64,000 bases of DNA from Membranipora membranacea. Taxonomy: Eukaryota; Bryozoa; Gymnolaemata; Cheilostomatida; Membraniporidae. Positions 33,201 to 45,600 of the stretch are shown one piece after another. The position numbers and the translations under genes were made by a program. Within the stretch, counting starts at the first letter, position 1; every line of letters starts with the position of its first letter. The notes under the pieces are model-generated. The model was not told the DNA's origin, searched no databases, and saw only the letters and a program-made list of their open reading frames with translations. Location of the stretch: positions 2,375,501-2,439,500 of the forward strand of contig OU612070.1 in the NCBI GenBank assembly GCA_914767715.1, read 5' to 3'.

Positions 33201-33976
33201 GAAATTAATTTAAATAAATCAAATGCACAACTTGATGTTTTCTATTAATGAATCTTATTGTTATAAAATGGTAAGTGAAAATTGGGTTGTTCATTCAAAG
33301 TGTTGGTTAAAAGTTGGTCACATCATGTTGATTTCCGTGTTGTGAAGGGAGAGGCCTGTACTACCAGGCTGTTTGGGTCCCCCGCCTCCTCCCGCAGGGT
33401 GTCAGTGGTAACCAAACTCATCAAACAGAAGCAGGCGTTATTTTGAATAATTCATTTCCATTGAAATTAGTCATCAATCTTCCACCTACACGCGATAATG
33501 TTTCTTTTCAAAAGTTTTTTTAATGAGCTTAATTATTGTACAATAATACACACTTTTAATGTTTTATCAGCGTGTGTCACACAATTGATGAGAGGCCACA
33601 TAAATCTGCCATTTGAAAAATTGAAATACAGTATTACCATAATTCTGTGGATGCCACTGTCACCTTTCCCTTGCGACGGAAACACCCATCATACCATCAT
33701 ATCATTAAAAACTAATTAGCACAGAATAAAATATGATATTTTAATGATTAGCCCACAATGTGAATTTTTTCGGAAATACCATCATGACAATGTGACATGA
33801 TCAACTTTGGAATGCTAGATCGATAGTGCATTGTGGGTATTACGCTGGTTCTGTTTAACTTTTTTTTCCTTTATTCACAGAATGGAGAGGAATATGAGTT
33901 TGAGTATGATCTGAGATCTATGACATACTACGGTGTTCAACACGGTGATGATATCTTACTGCGGCAAGTACCTTGA
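26387..33976 (+). CDS. TBCE: Tubulin-specific chaperone E (TBCE), 12 exons, complete
   Basis: TBCE is the cytosolic cofactor that captures alpha-tubulin from TBCB and, with TBCD and TBCC, assembles and recycles the alpha/beta tubulin dimer. Exons: 26387-26480, 26668-26752, 27089-27295, 27907-28095, 29009-29114, 29471-29640, 30169-30277, 30595-30744, 31206-31353, 31652-31723, 32666-32817, 33881-33976. All junctions are GT-AG and every phase agrees. The coding length is 1578 nt, or 525 residues, against 527 in human. Domain order is CAP-Gly, leucine-rich repeats, linker, then ubiquitin-like domain. The ATG at 26387 opens MPKTVHRVGDRVAV, directly before CAP-Gly, as in the family. A possible poly(A) signal, AATAAA, lies at 34472. 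Confidence 0.97.
27907..30744 (+). CDS. TBCE: TBCE exons 4-8: leucine-rich repeats
   Basis: Successive LRR units: LIAINLL-like strands such as VEELNLAINLLSSWEDV, LNFLHLRGNRL, IRKLNLTFMNMNWEE, LTELHLCKNRI, LQLLNLDMNSLKSW, VTELLLNECEL, LESLAIRNNNI and LIELVLMNNPV. The last ends in the LRR cap TIGRILNLRRHNRTK. The LLSSW and NPV landmarks match human TBCE. Confidence 0.95.
28224..28263. mobile_element. 20-bp palindromic micro-insertion with 10-bp duplication
   Basis: The palindrome AGGAGTTAGTCTAACTCCTT (28234-28253) sits between two exact copies of GGTCATATCA (28224-28233 and 28254-28263). This looks like a minimal transposon or excision product in TBCE intron 4. Confidence 0.75.
31206..33976 (+). 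CDS. TBCE: TBCE exons 9-12: linker and ubiquitin-like domain
   Basis: Exon 9 begins after an in-frame TAG (31203-31205) with IELDERKGAEIDYTKRYGEA, the conserved helix after the LRR cap. WGAPEKTEV follows in exon 10. Exons 11-12 form the ubiquitin-like fold, from VTFVDLVTESGKTVTKYIP to YYGVQHGDDILLRQVP, then TGA. The fold links TBCE to the proteasome in known systems. Confidence 0.94.
31804..31844. repeat. AGGAGTTA-type micro-element, copy 3
   Basis: AGGAGCCTTCTCTAACTCCTT at 31814-31834 in TBCE intron 10. Flanks ACTGATACCA and GCTGCTACTA form a partial direct repeat. The arms match the copies at 26.2 and 28.2 kb. Confidence 0.5.
32937..32959. repeat. Poly-C run, 23 bases
   Basis: Homopolymer in TBCE intron 11. 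Similar runs occur at 21250-21267 and 26114-26128, and a G run at 48970-48983. Lengths may be unreliable in assembly. Confidence 0.9.
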
Positions 33977-34471
33977 AGGAAACTTAGGCAACATGGCATC
34001 ATAAAGTATAGAAAGCTTCCAAACTGTCCCAAAAACAACCATGACAGCTCACTGAACATGATCAAAGTGCATTGGCTAATGACGGAGATGAAAATTCACT
34101 TTAAACTGACAAATACATAAATTTAAAACAGTGGACAGACTATATGAACTGGGAAGAAACTGATACATACACTGTGACTTTTCAAAGCGTCCAAGAAAGA
34201 ACAGTGATAGTGTAAGAAGCGATCAGAAACTACACATACATGTTATGAAGCTGGAAATCTATGAAACTGTGTCTAAATTCCTCTCTAGTCTATGGCAAAA
34301 GCAGTAGCCTTCCTTTCCTCAAAATTCGCTTAAATATTTATTGATTTTCTGTGATAGACAGATATTACCCACCTGCCAAAATTTTATATTATACGTTATA
34401 TAATTTCTCCACATACACATATACATTACCATCACAAATGATTCATCATATTTTAGACATTGAGAACTAGT

Positions 34472-34477
34472 AATAAA
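34472..34477 (+). terminator. Candidate TBCE polyadenylation signal
   Basis: AATAAA about 500 bases after the TBCE stop codon. It is the first canonical signal I noticed in the 3' flank and lies just before an inverted-repeat element. Confidence 0.45.
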
Positions 34478-34515
34478 TGAAAGGATTGGGTCTTCTGCTC
34501 CATCGATATCAGCTT

Positions 34516-35331
34516 ATCAAAACCACAGCCAGCCCTTGAAAGCGTTCGGGATGGCGATCGCGGCCGTAGGCGGTCGTTAAGGGGGTGGGTGGGAAGCTAG
34601 GAAACTCCGTTTTTTGCAATTTATCACTTTTTTAACTTTAGCACCTGTTTACAGCACTTTTGCCTCATCTCACAGAGTTCTAACCCTGTTTTTCAGATTC
34701 CTCATACCTTAAAACATACATCTATGTTGTCACATCAATAAAATATCATAAATTTGCAGACTTATTAATTGTTGTCTTCTCCTATGTCTGGGCATTTTCA
34801 GACACGGCACTTTTCGGAGACTCGAAAATGATTTATGTAAATTAAGGCTCGCTAGAAATGGTCCTTAGGCTATGTTATATGTTGTGATATGAGATTGTCT
34901 TCTTTTTTTCCCTATATCTTCCCATGCTAATTAAATAGTGGTCTTCCCATGACAATAAAATCTGACCGAAACGATAACTCCTAATAAAATATAACGAGTC
35001 TTATTCATTTTAAACAAGCTAGCAGTCTCCGAAAAGTGCCGTGTCTGAGAATGTCTAGACATAGGAGAAGACAACAATTAATAAGTCTGCACATTTATGA
35101 TATTTTATTGATGTGACATACATACATGTATGTTTTTAGTTATGAGGAATCTGAAAAACAGGGTTAGAACTCTGTGAGATGAGGCAAAAGTGCTGTAAAC
35201 AGGTGCTAAAGTTAAAAAAGTGATAAATTGTAAAAAGCAGAGTTTCCTAGCTTCCCACCCAACCCCTTAACGACCGCCTACGGCCGCGATCGCCATCCCG
35301 AGCGCTTTTAAGGGCTGGCTGTGATCAAAAC
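34516..35331. mobile_element. Long-inverted-repeat element with 8-bp duplication
   Basis: The element at 34524-35323 (800 bp) is flanked by exact ATCAAAAC at 34516-34523 and 35324-35331. It begins CACAGCCAGCCCTT and ends in the reverse complement. Arms of about 315 bp are very similar and include the CpG-rich block GGGATGGCGATCGCGGCCGT. About 170 bp separates them. An 8-bp duplication with ends starting CA fits a hAT- or P-type non-autonomous element. Confidence 0.9.
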
Positions 35332-36501
35332 CTGGATGTAAACCGCATGTTTCCCACACCCAGCTCAGGTTTGGGTTTGAAAACGTAAACCTCTATCAAC
35401 AATGCCTAATCACTTCCTCTTTTGAATGAATGAAAGTGAGAGTCAGTTTGAGGTTTGAAAATGATTAATATCTGGAGATTATCTTTAGAAAAGCAATCCC
35501 CTAAATCAATATACCAATAATACATGTGTCACTTTTTACCAAGAGAATAGTGGGAAAAAGGGAATAGGCTAGGGTTCAGAATCTTTTACATCGCCACTCC
35601 CTATCCTGAACACTTCATGAAGTCCAGCTTAGAGCACAGTTCTGGCTGCCTGCCAAATACATGATTATTAGGTAAGAAAAACACGACATCATGTAATAAC
35701 TTTTCACCACCTTTCTCATCTGATTTTTTATTATTATCAGGATATTTGTCATCATATGCCGCCACTACAAATACATTATCATACAGTGAAAGTGATTAAC
35801 ATTATTAATATCTCTTCAAAACTTAGCATTATAATATTTTGTGGCTAGACTCAAAAGAATTATGGCTTTATCCAGAGCAAATTGCAAGAGCCTGGATCTA
35901 AATCTGAAACCTCAAATTGGATTTGTTCTGACAATTTAGCAGTCGCTTTGTTAATGTTGGTAGAAATTTATTGAGGGAATAATTAATAATTACCATAACT
36001 AATATTGATGAAGTGATTGTAGGAGAGCAGTATGATCTGTATGCTGAAGTGTAGATGGCTCACATCCAAGAGACAACACCTCATTACTCAAATATGGTAA
36101 CATATGAATTGTGAGTAGCCAAGAATACCACAGATTACTTCGTTTCTCTTGTTTTCTCTTTTACCGTTCCCCAGAACCAACCTTGCAGACTGCCAAAATA
36201 TTGCATACGAAGCAATTCATTTCATTTTGAAACCTTTGACTTATATGAACATGAAAATTAGTATTTACAGACATCTTTGTAATCAAAATGTCGACAAATA
36301 CAATCATTGATTTTCCCAAATTGGCCCAGTGCTACAGCATATTATTTGTCTCTGTTTTATGTATCATATACATCCTCTTTGATTGCATGCCTTTTGATAA
36401 ATGTAGTAAGTTTGTGAGAGAAACAACAGAAGTAATAATATGGGAGAGGAGATATTATACAGTAACCCTCTTTACTCAAATAATAGGTAAGCATACGCAC
36501 T
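35332..36501. other. No supported gene
   Basis: One open stretch starting ATG at 36288 encodes a hydrophobic 66-residue peptide up to a good-looking donor (TAG|GTAAGC at 36486). Nothing else supports it as an exon. Confidence 0.3.
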
Positions 36502-36682
36502 AGCTCATTATTAAGCGCTCAAACGGTGGGGGGATGCTGGTAGAGGCATTTCATTATCAACCAGTGGTTGATAATGAAATGGGCAATGTTCTTGCTCATA
36601 GAGTGGCTGATAATGAAAGTGGCTGATAATGAAATGCTACTACCAGCATCCCGTCATGGTTTAAGCGCTTAAACAAGCTCAT
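36502..36682. mobile_element. Small foldback MITE with 7-bp duplication
   Basis: The element at 36509-36675 (167 bp) is flanked by AGCTCAT (36502-36508 and 36676-36682). Ends are TATTAAGCGCTCAAAC and, inward from the right, TGTTTAAGCGCTTAAAC. Inner arms GGGATGCTGGTAG and GCATTTCATTATCA are mirrored, and the unit GTGGCTGATAATGAAA is duplicated on the right. Confidence 0.75.
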
Positions 36683-39600
36683 CATGGTTGTTTAATATAA
36701 GTTTAGCGCCTTGACCTGGGATCGTCAAAAGGCTCATTGTTATTTGGGCTATTGGAGTTGTTGCCCTTTGCCTTTGTTGCATTTTGTATTCCTGTGCGTA
36801 ATTTGTAAATTCGTTTGATTGGAGTAAAGTTAGAACAAGTTTGTTCCCTCTGTGGTGGCGGGGTGATAATGCAAAAGTGTTGAGGCGCCTTGGTACGCTG
36901 CTTCTTTAGTATTCCTCTTGTTCTGGAGTAAAGTGATTACTTACTTACTGGTTGCTTTTTATTACTAAACAGTTGTACAAGATAGCTGCAAGCTATAGTT
37001 TGGTTTGTCATAACTGGGATGTTCACCTATAGCGGTTCGATTGGTGCCATTAGTATGTCTCAAAGCTTTGTCCCGTGAGTTTTGTTGAATGTGATGTTGA
37101 TATCTAGTTTGTGGACTGGTGTTGATGTCACTCAATGTGAATTTGTTGCCTAGTATTATCTATCATAAAGTGTCATTGGAACTGTACTCACCCTGATGAC
37201 CATGTCGGTGTATGTAATACTCAGCAATAAACCCTTAGGATTGGCCTCAGTCTTACCTAACATGAAGCAGGAGGATAGAGCGAGGAATGCCAGAATTAAA
37301 ATCTGGAAAATACTCTTCTTACCTTGCCAAATTAGTCTGTCAGCCGGTAGTTGGCAGAAAACCTTTTGTTAAAAGGTGCGCCGAGTTGCGATGAGCCACA
37401 TCAATGTATGATGTAACACAGCCCTGTGATCTATGAGTCTCCACAAGTCTCTGAAATCATCTTTTATCTTTTCGCTTTTGGTTTTGTGACTTCCGCTCCG
37501 TTCTTGCTCATAGAGACAGTTGTGAGATTAGAATGGGCCTGATGTGGTGAGATGTGGTCTAGTTAAGAGTATCACAACCGCCATTACTGTGGATTATCCT
37601 CAGTTATGTAACAGTTAGGACGGGACTGTGTGGTTTTTTGCTTCGCCTGCATGCATAAAATTTCTTGGTTAATAAATCTCTGCGGCTTTGATCGCCTACT
37701 GCCAGCATTTATTTTTTGTGTTGACTCCTGCTTTAGCTTTTAACAGGTATTCTCATTTTTCTGAGAATTCAGTTTCCTCCCTTGCAGTTTGCAGCCTTTT
37801 CATTCTACTTCCACAGCACTACTAGCCCCCAGGCACCACATAAGCACCACGCCACATCAAAAGAGCTGCAAGTATTTCCTGAGGCATGCCGAACTAATAA
37901 AATAATGCTCGTGTTTCACTTTTCCTCATCACCGACTCGAGCAATACATTGTGTAAAATGGAAAGTCTGTTATACTACGTAGGGTCGTAGTATATATATT
38001 AAATTCCCTGGTTACCAGAGGCTATTTCTGCCCTATAAGTTTTCCTTTTATCGTTATCCACCCCTTCAGAATGAAATTATTGACACAATTGTTTATAGTG
38101 GTCTATTGTTCGGAGTCCACCATATTTGACCTCCAGTTTGCCTTGTTGTGTGAGCATACCAGCATACCGCGGGCAGATAATGATATATGTTATATACAGA
38201 ACCTTACCCTGTGAGCGATTAGTCACTCTGACAGCTGTATACTCAAAAGCTAGCAAACTAGTGGATACTTCCTTTGCTGATCTCACCCAGTTCTCGGTGA
38301 GTCACACAGTATAGATATTACTCTAGGCCTATACTCCAGCTGTGTTTCACACCTGCAGAGATTAGTTGTGGTATCATGCCATAGAGAACCACAATTATCA
38401 GTTTGGCTTAAGCTCAGGAATCCTGGCTTACATCCCACTTAGGTGTTTTTAGTATCTAAGACCATTGTTGGTGGTCAGCCTCAACGGGATTTCTGGTAGA
38501 AACAATCACACAAACAATTTAGTCGTCATATTTTCTGGTTTGGCAAATCAGTGCAGACTTATCTTTTTTATTTTTTATCCCATAATGCAATGCTCTGAAA
38601 GCCTGTGATGGAGCTGTGCTTGTATTCAACACAACTTGCCAAGATATCATGTCAATTTATCTGGTGTTTGTTGCTGTAACCATGGAAAATTTAAACATTG
38701 AACTAGAAATATAGAGAAGAATGGCTTCTATAGTGTACAACCACCCCAAGCTACTCCACGATTTGAAAATTGCGTGGCTGATGAAATGAATGGCTGTGCT
38801 GTACTGTAGTGTATTGAAGTTGGGTAGGATAGAGTTTAACATGTAGGGGAAAAGTCGGTCAAGGATCTTTTGGATCAATCACTCGCACACTGGAAATGAA
38901 GCGTCAGCCAGGAGTGTCAAGTTTCTTGTACTCTTAACAGTCCTGCCTTGCCAAGCTTTAATTTCACATCCCTCACACATCAACACTCATCAAATCCTAT
39001 AAAAAGGCCCATAACCCTCAGCAAGCGGAATGCCTTTCACCTTCAGGGAAATGATTATTTGCCGTTAATGTGGCTGGGGACATTTTAATTAACGATCATT
39101 TACTTTCTTGTTTACTGTTTCTGGATGGTTATTATATTGTGAACATAACCCTTGACTGAGAGTGTGAAAACATCAGAGCGGTTGGATTTTATCCCACTTT
39201 CATCTATGGCTTTTTAATTGACAGCATTGGGATTTATGGTAAAATAAAAAATGGAATCAGTGATTTATCTAGAGCTCTTTGACCTCATACAATAATTACT
39301 ACTCTGTTTTATGGAGACGCTTCTCCTCACCTTTGGTTTAGTTTTGTTTCCTTCTAAGATTTATGTATGTGTAGGACTCTCTCTTTCTAAAAGGAAGGGT
39401 TAAAAGATTTCTACACACCTGTCCATATGCAAGTTCATTGAATATCTCGTATAAACATCTCGGCTAAACATCGCCTCAGGTCAACTTTGCCAGGTCATCG
39501 ACAATGGTCATCTCGGTCAGAGCCTCCCACGGACATTGAGCCTTTTCATGAAGGTCCATTCAACCCTGCACAAACAAGTTTGTTGGATGATTATCATCAG

Positions 39601-42600
39601 AAATCTTTGAACATTGAATATATTTTTGTCAAAATGTTCTAAAATACCGAATATGGCTCACCTTAAAATCAGAATAAGTATCAGATCAGCAAAACCAGTT
39701 CTTTTTCTCTAGTCTATGCATAATTTTTTGTGAAAGAAGATTATGAGGCCGGTTTTCACATGAAGTGCTCTGGATACACTTTAAATAATCTTAAGGAGTT
39801 GTCAGTCTATCGGTTAGGAATTAAAAGCTGAGTACATAGAGAAGTTTTGACTTCTTCACCCCCAGTAATGGAATCTGGCTAAATTCTCTCTGGTAGCCTT
39901 GTTCTCTACTGAAACAAGAGAAACTTATCAAGATCTATCCAGCTTTTAGCCAGGGTTCAGTTAACTAAATGAATCGATCCTCTGGAATTTTGATTGTACC
40001 AACAGGTTGTGCCTCTCTCCCACCGTCTGCTGAGAGCCTATCAGGATTCATCCAGTTCTCACTGAACGATACCTGATCCAGGCAGGCTTCCTTTACCAGA
40101 TCTTGATTAAATTCATTCTCAGAATTCTATATTGATTCTGCATTAGATTGATTGTGAAAAAACTACAAAGTGAGAAAAAAGTTTTCTAATCAAGAATGGT
40201 GATTGTTACTGACATAATCACAAGTAAATCATGTCTAATCCCTCATACCGCCCTCAGTCTGCATGGGGTGGGGCAGCAGTGCTAAAAATAAGACCAGAAT
40301 ACCTGTCAACATTTGTCTTTGGAAGCTAACTTTTTTCCGATTGTGGATGGGATCAACTTTCAGCTTGAGAACTTGAGTTGGATAAATCCAAGTGTTACGT
40401 TGCAAAGATTACAGACCTGAATTGATTAGTGCAAAGTAAAGGGCGCAAATCTCTGTGAAAAACCCACATGTGTTTTATAGTACCTGGTACACATTTGTGT
40501 ATGTTTGTACGGTTATACCAACTAGATGAGTCAGCACAACAATTAGTCAGCTTGATTGGGGTTTATCCGTCCAATTAATTGGATTATCCGATATATAAAT
40601 TTTATTTGTAATGATGAGCGGATTTTCACTGTAATCCTGAAGCGTTTATTGAGGATAAAGGTGTGATGCCTAGCACGAATAGCGTTAATATCCTGATTAC
40701 GGTTTTTTCACCAGTCCTCAAGAGTGCATCACCTCATAATCGCGAGTAACAATCGCAGGTGAGTTTAATTTTTTTCGGCGAGACAAAACTTGATCGGACC
40801 ATAGGATGGCAGAGTTGATTGGATCCTGATGTTTTCTGTCACTATAGAAGGAACACTACTGTCTTTGTACGGGTCATATTGCTTCCAGCTGTCGCTGTGT
40901 ATTTTATGTGTAATGCTGACTCTATCTTGATTTGTGCACTGGCTGACTTTTTGAAAGAATTTTTGTCATTGTGAGTGTCACTGGGGTTTTATAATCGTAT
41001 GAATCCGGTTTGCTGCACCCTTGCCAAATTTCTTTATCAGCAATCAAAAGAGTTCCTCACCGGTTGTTACAAGTACATTTGAGGAATTCATTGTTCATTC
41101 ATAAAAAATAGACCTGTAGCACAAGGCAACACCTTTCTTACACTGTAAGTTTATTATGTTTAGGCAGCTTGTGTATTGAGATTTTGATTTCACATTTATC
41201 TAGTATGAAATCACCATACATTATTGAATATAATCTCCTGAAATTAATTAAACAGCAGGTAGGTAGCTGCATTAATAAGGATTTCAATTAGATACATAGA
41301 GAGTTTGTATCTGCCTTACTGTTTTGACACGAGCTGGCAAAAGCTAAATCATTTCTTGTGTCGATTTTGAATTGACTGAGTCATCTGTTCAGCCTATCAA
41401 ACAGCGATAACTTTAGACACCGACGTAGTTCCACGATAGAAACATCTAATGCAACTTTCGTATCCGGCACCCTTCTGAGCACCTTTTCGTATTACTTTCC
41501 TTCCAAATTTAAACTGATCGATTGATCGCCTGGCCTAACACAGAGCACAGCAGTCCATCGTTGTTATATAACTTTCATAATATATCAACTGAGTTCTGTT
41601 TCTACTAACAGGTTCTGTTGTGCAGGGAATCGGATATACATAACATAATATCAGCTCTACGGTACCCTCTGCTAGATTTACCGATCACATACTAGGATAT
41701 TATCTCTCTCCTGCAGTGGACAGATAGTGGTAAGTAGTAACTGGTATGTATCTCAGTTAGAAGGGTCGTGCAGGTCAAGAGGTACTCAAAACATGGTAGT
41801 GGTAGTATTTGAACCATTGGTCTAAGCTCTTCTAATCTGAGTACATGTTTCGAGGTCATTCAACCCCTGCTGGAGGTATTGTTTCTAAGCTTTTTGGTAG
41901 CTTCTTCGAATTTGGATCGCTGAATGAGTTACTCTACTTTTCTGTTGTTGTTGTTGTTGAGTATAGAGCTGTAAGTTACAGAGTTTCGGAACGATCCTCA
42001 AACTGCTGACTATTTACATCTGAAACTGTAATTTAAATCGAACAAAGAACTTGATAAAGAAATCAAGAATTGAAGACACTTGACTTGTATATTCACCTTC
42101 AGCTTGTTACCAGGTACTCAGATATTAGTGTGGGTTTGTTGTTCACCAAACACATTTCCTTCAAACTTAATTTAATGAGGTGACAATTGAGGGCTAAGTG
42201 AGCCAAATTTCTCTGAAATTGTTTATTAATTAGTTGTCAAAATTTAGATTCCTTGTTATATTTATAGTCCCTGGCGTTTTTTGGGCCCAAACTTGAGGTG
42301 ACAAATAGCTGGCAACTGTCAACTTTTATGACATGTGCATATTTGTAAGACATGCATATTGCATACCTTCATCAAGCTAAGACGCAGGGTGGCATGCAGA
42401 ATTTTATTGCATAATGTAATGTGATCACCTAACCCTAAAATGGAGGTTGCTTGGTGCCTTAATCCCTGGATTCTGGTTTCTCGCTATGTCTGTGGTGGAA
42501 TCTTCAAGATCTGTTGGCCAAACAAGTGGTTTTCCCTTTGTCCTCATCGATGGCATATTTGGGTTTAAGTACAGGTATAGTGGTATAGGTATAGTGGTAT

Positions 42601-45600
42601 AGGTGTGTGTAAATTTGATTAATCATTTTTGTGGAGGGTGTGAAACTTTTCCTGACAAGTGAACAATGGCATGCAACAATTTACATATGCTCGCTCGTTG
42701 TGTCTCCAGAGATGGTAGTTTTCTCTCTTTCTTGTAGAGGTCTGTGATTTACTGTTGTAATGCAAAGGTATTTGGTGACATTATTATTATTATTATAAGT
42801 GTCAGTGTAAAAATTTACATAATATTTTATAATATTCCAGAGGGCTGGTTTATATTTCCATGCCGAAATCCACAGATAGCAAGCTGACCAACGGCTCGCT
42901 GTAAGGCCTAATTGTTGAATGCTACCCGGTTAGATTGTGCAGGGACAGGCGCCAACGGAGGCTTCCAATGTTAGGACAGACAACAATAGCAATTTTGTGT
43001 GCAACAGTCAGGATGGATGGCTTCAGCAGTAGGTACATTGAGATGAGGAGCTGGACTATATCATTACCTTAGCATACTAAATCATCACCGCAGCTGTCTC
43101 TGAGTCATAACCTTCAAAATTATTAGCAGTTATTGGTTAGGATGGAGACCAATCACCCAGATTTTGGTTTTGAGCCAAAAGGAAAGTTTCTAGTCTTATC
43201 ACCTGTCAAGCTGGATAACAATGCATCATCATGACTGTGAGAAATTTGGCATAATGTGCTTTTTTTATTACTTCAAACACAACCGAGAAATATTTGTCGC
43301 TTGATTGTGCGTAAAGGAATTAGATGTGTTTTCTCGAAGACACAATTTCGATATGCAGTTATGTTTCGTTGGCTGTAGTTCAAAGCGGGCATTGCCATAA
43401 AACAAGCCATATATTGAGGTATATTCACATTGAAGTCTACTCAATTTGTCTCACTCAGTGCAGACATTTGCTCGATTGATGACTTTAATTATGAGGTTGA
43501 GTCTGTGCTGGTTGGTATATGTTTGGTTCAGAGGTAGATATCTGTACACATCTGCCATAGAGAGATAACAAGCATCAGAAAGGATTCCCTTAGTTTGATC
43601 CTTTAATTAAACAGCACGGTAACTTGTTTATGGAATGTGCGGATATCTGTGGCTTCATATGCTGTGATAAGGCTTCTGCTGGCTGGCTGGGAGTATTACG
43701 CCACACCATTATAGAAGGATTAGATCTACAGGTTTCTCTCTGTTGACCCTCCACAGCTTGTTCCCCCCTCCCCACTCCCCGCCCACTTATGAGGCAGAGA
43801 TTGTGAAAAGAAGTGCTACCAAATTTTTTGAAGGGATATTATATGTTCCACATGCTAACGTATTAAGGCTGGCAGAGCACTTCTTCGGTAACCTATGATT
43901 TGTGTGTCAGAAGATCTGCCTAGTATTTACTGGTACTAAGAAGGTTCATCTTGGAAAGCAAAGACTCTGAATATTGGTGTTCATTCTGGGGTCAATGATT
44001 TGAGCGCATTAAAGACTGAACTTCAGTTTACCAAATATACAGATGTCAGAATTTGTTCCTGTTTAACTAAAATAGCTTCTAAGATCCAAGATCTAAGCAA
44101 GTTGGTCATCATATCATCGTTCTAGCATGCCTGCGGTTACTTGTTACTTACTTTGTTTGACGTTGTGACATCGGCATCAATGTCATGGATAGCGTGCTTG
44201 TAATCATGTGTTTATTTGACATCTCTTATGGTATTCCAATTATATTATATAATCATCTCCAAAGTGTCATGCCTTTAAAGGGTACTTGTCTCTGACTCAC
44301 CCACTCTATTTAGACCAAGGACCAAGGATTAAGTTTGACCCATAGTTACTACCAAACTAACCAGTGCCTCGCTCACGGGCTATTTTCAGACCATTGTCTT
44401 TACAAACCGTAACCTGGAACATGGCATCACAGAGTAAGGATATATCCTTACTCTGTGGTGGCATGTTTCCATCTTCTTTCTAAGATAACCGGATAGACTT
44501 ACAATAACACAGCTGCTTTCTACAATTAGTATCCCAGTTTTATTATTAATTTATATATTAATAAGATTTTAATGTGTCAAGTTGTAATGGGAAATTAATT
44601 CCTCAATTGGCACTCTGAGTGACAACCATTGTTGTATGTATCTATTGTCCTGTTTAAAACAAGGACGCTTCAAACATCTACAAATATACAAGATTTATTC
44701 AATCTTTTAGTCCTAGATGAGACAGTACTCATATATAGCTGTGGTTGAGATTTAAATTTGTAAGGTTTAGTGCTGTGCCAGTATTGTTTCAAAGTGGTTG
44801 TCCTTTTTCTGCTGGTAGTTTGCCGGAACTCAGCATGGCTATATTATGTATTCATGATATTGCTGGAATTTTCAAACTACTAGTTGCATGTTCTCCAGGG
44901 TGTAAAGACCTCATATAAGTGATATGACTCCAGCAAACCTTTCATCACAGAATCTTGGATCTCACCTGTCCCAGTTGTTGTATTGTTGGGTTTGCCTTGT
45001 TATAGACATACTGATGCATTGTCGTTGCAATGTTACAGCCGTCTTGTGTAGTTAGAGCCCAGATTGAAGGTTGTCATCTATGTCCTGCGTCATACAAAGA
45101 ACAGTTTATCTTGAATTTTAATAGTAATTGATTTATCAATGTGGGGGATTGATTGACCTATCATCACATATGGCTCCACATACCCTGGTCATTCAATAAT
45201 TTCAATATTTCACTTCTAAAAATTCGAATTTTTTCAAGGTTATTCCCTATTAGATCCTGTATAAATTGCTGTGTAAATGACGTTCTATTGCATCTATCTG
45301 ATAACGTCATATAGACCTTGAAAATTAAAATATTAACCTTGAAATAAACTAAGAGTTGGAAGGCAGATATGGAACTTACTAAATGACCATGGGATGTCTG
45401 TTCGCCATTCTCAGTTCAGGTTGGGTGTAATGTTAATCAGTCCACTACTTTTGATTAATCAATTACTTTTAAAACTCTAAGATAAATGCTCCTGATTTTA
45501 GTGTAATGGCAGTTTTATAGTCAGTTTATTTGATAGTATTTCAATAATTTTCTGTTATAAGAATGAATTATAGATTTCTAAGGAAACCTTTCAACCCATT

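Noticed and set aside
36288-36503. Membrane-peptide exon
   Set aside because: A good donor follows, but there is no conservation evidence and the hydrophobic, AT-rich composition arises easily by chance; kept only as a note.
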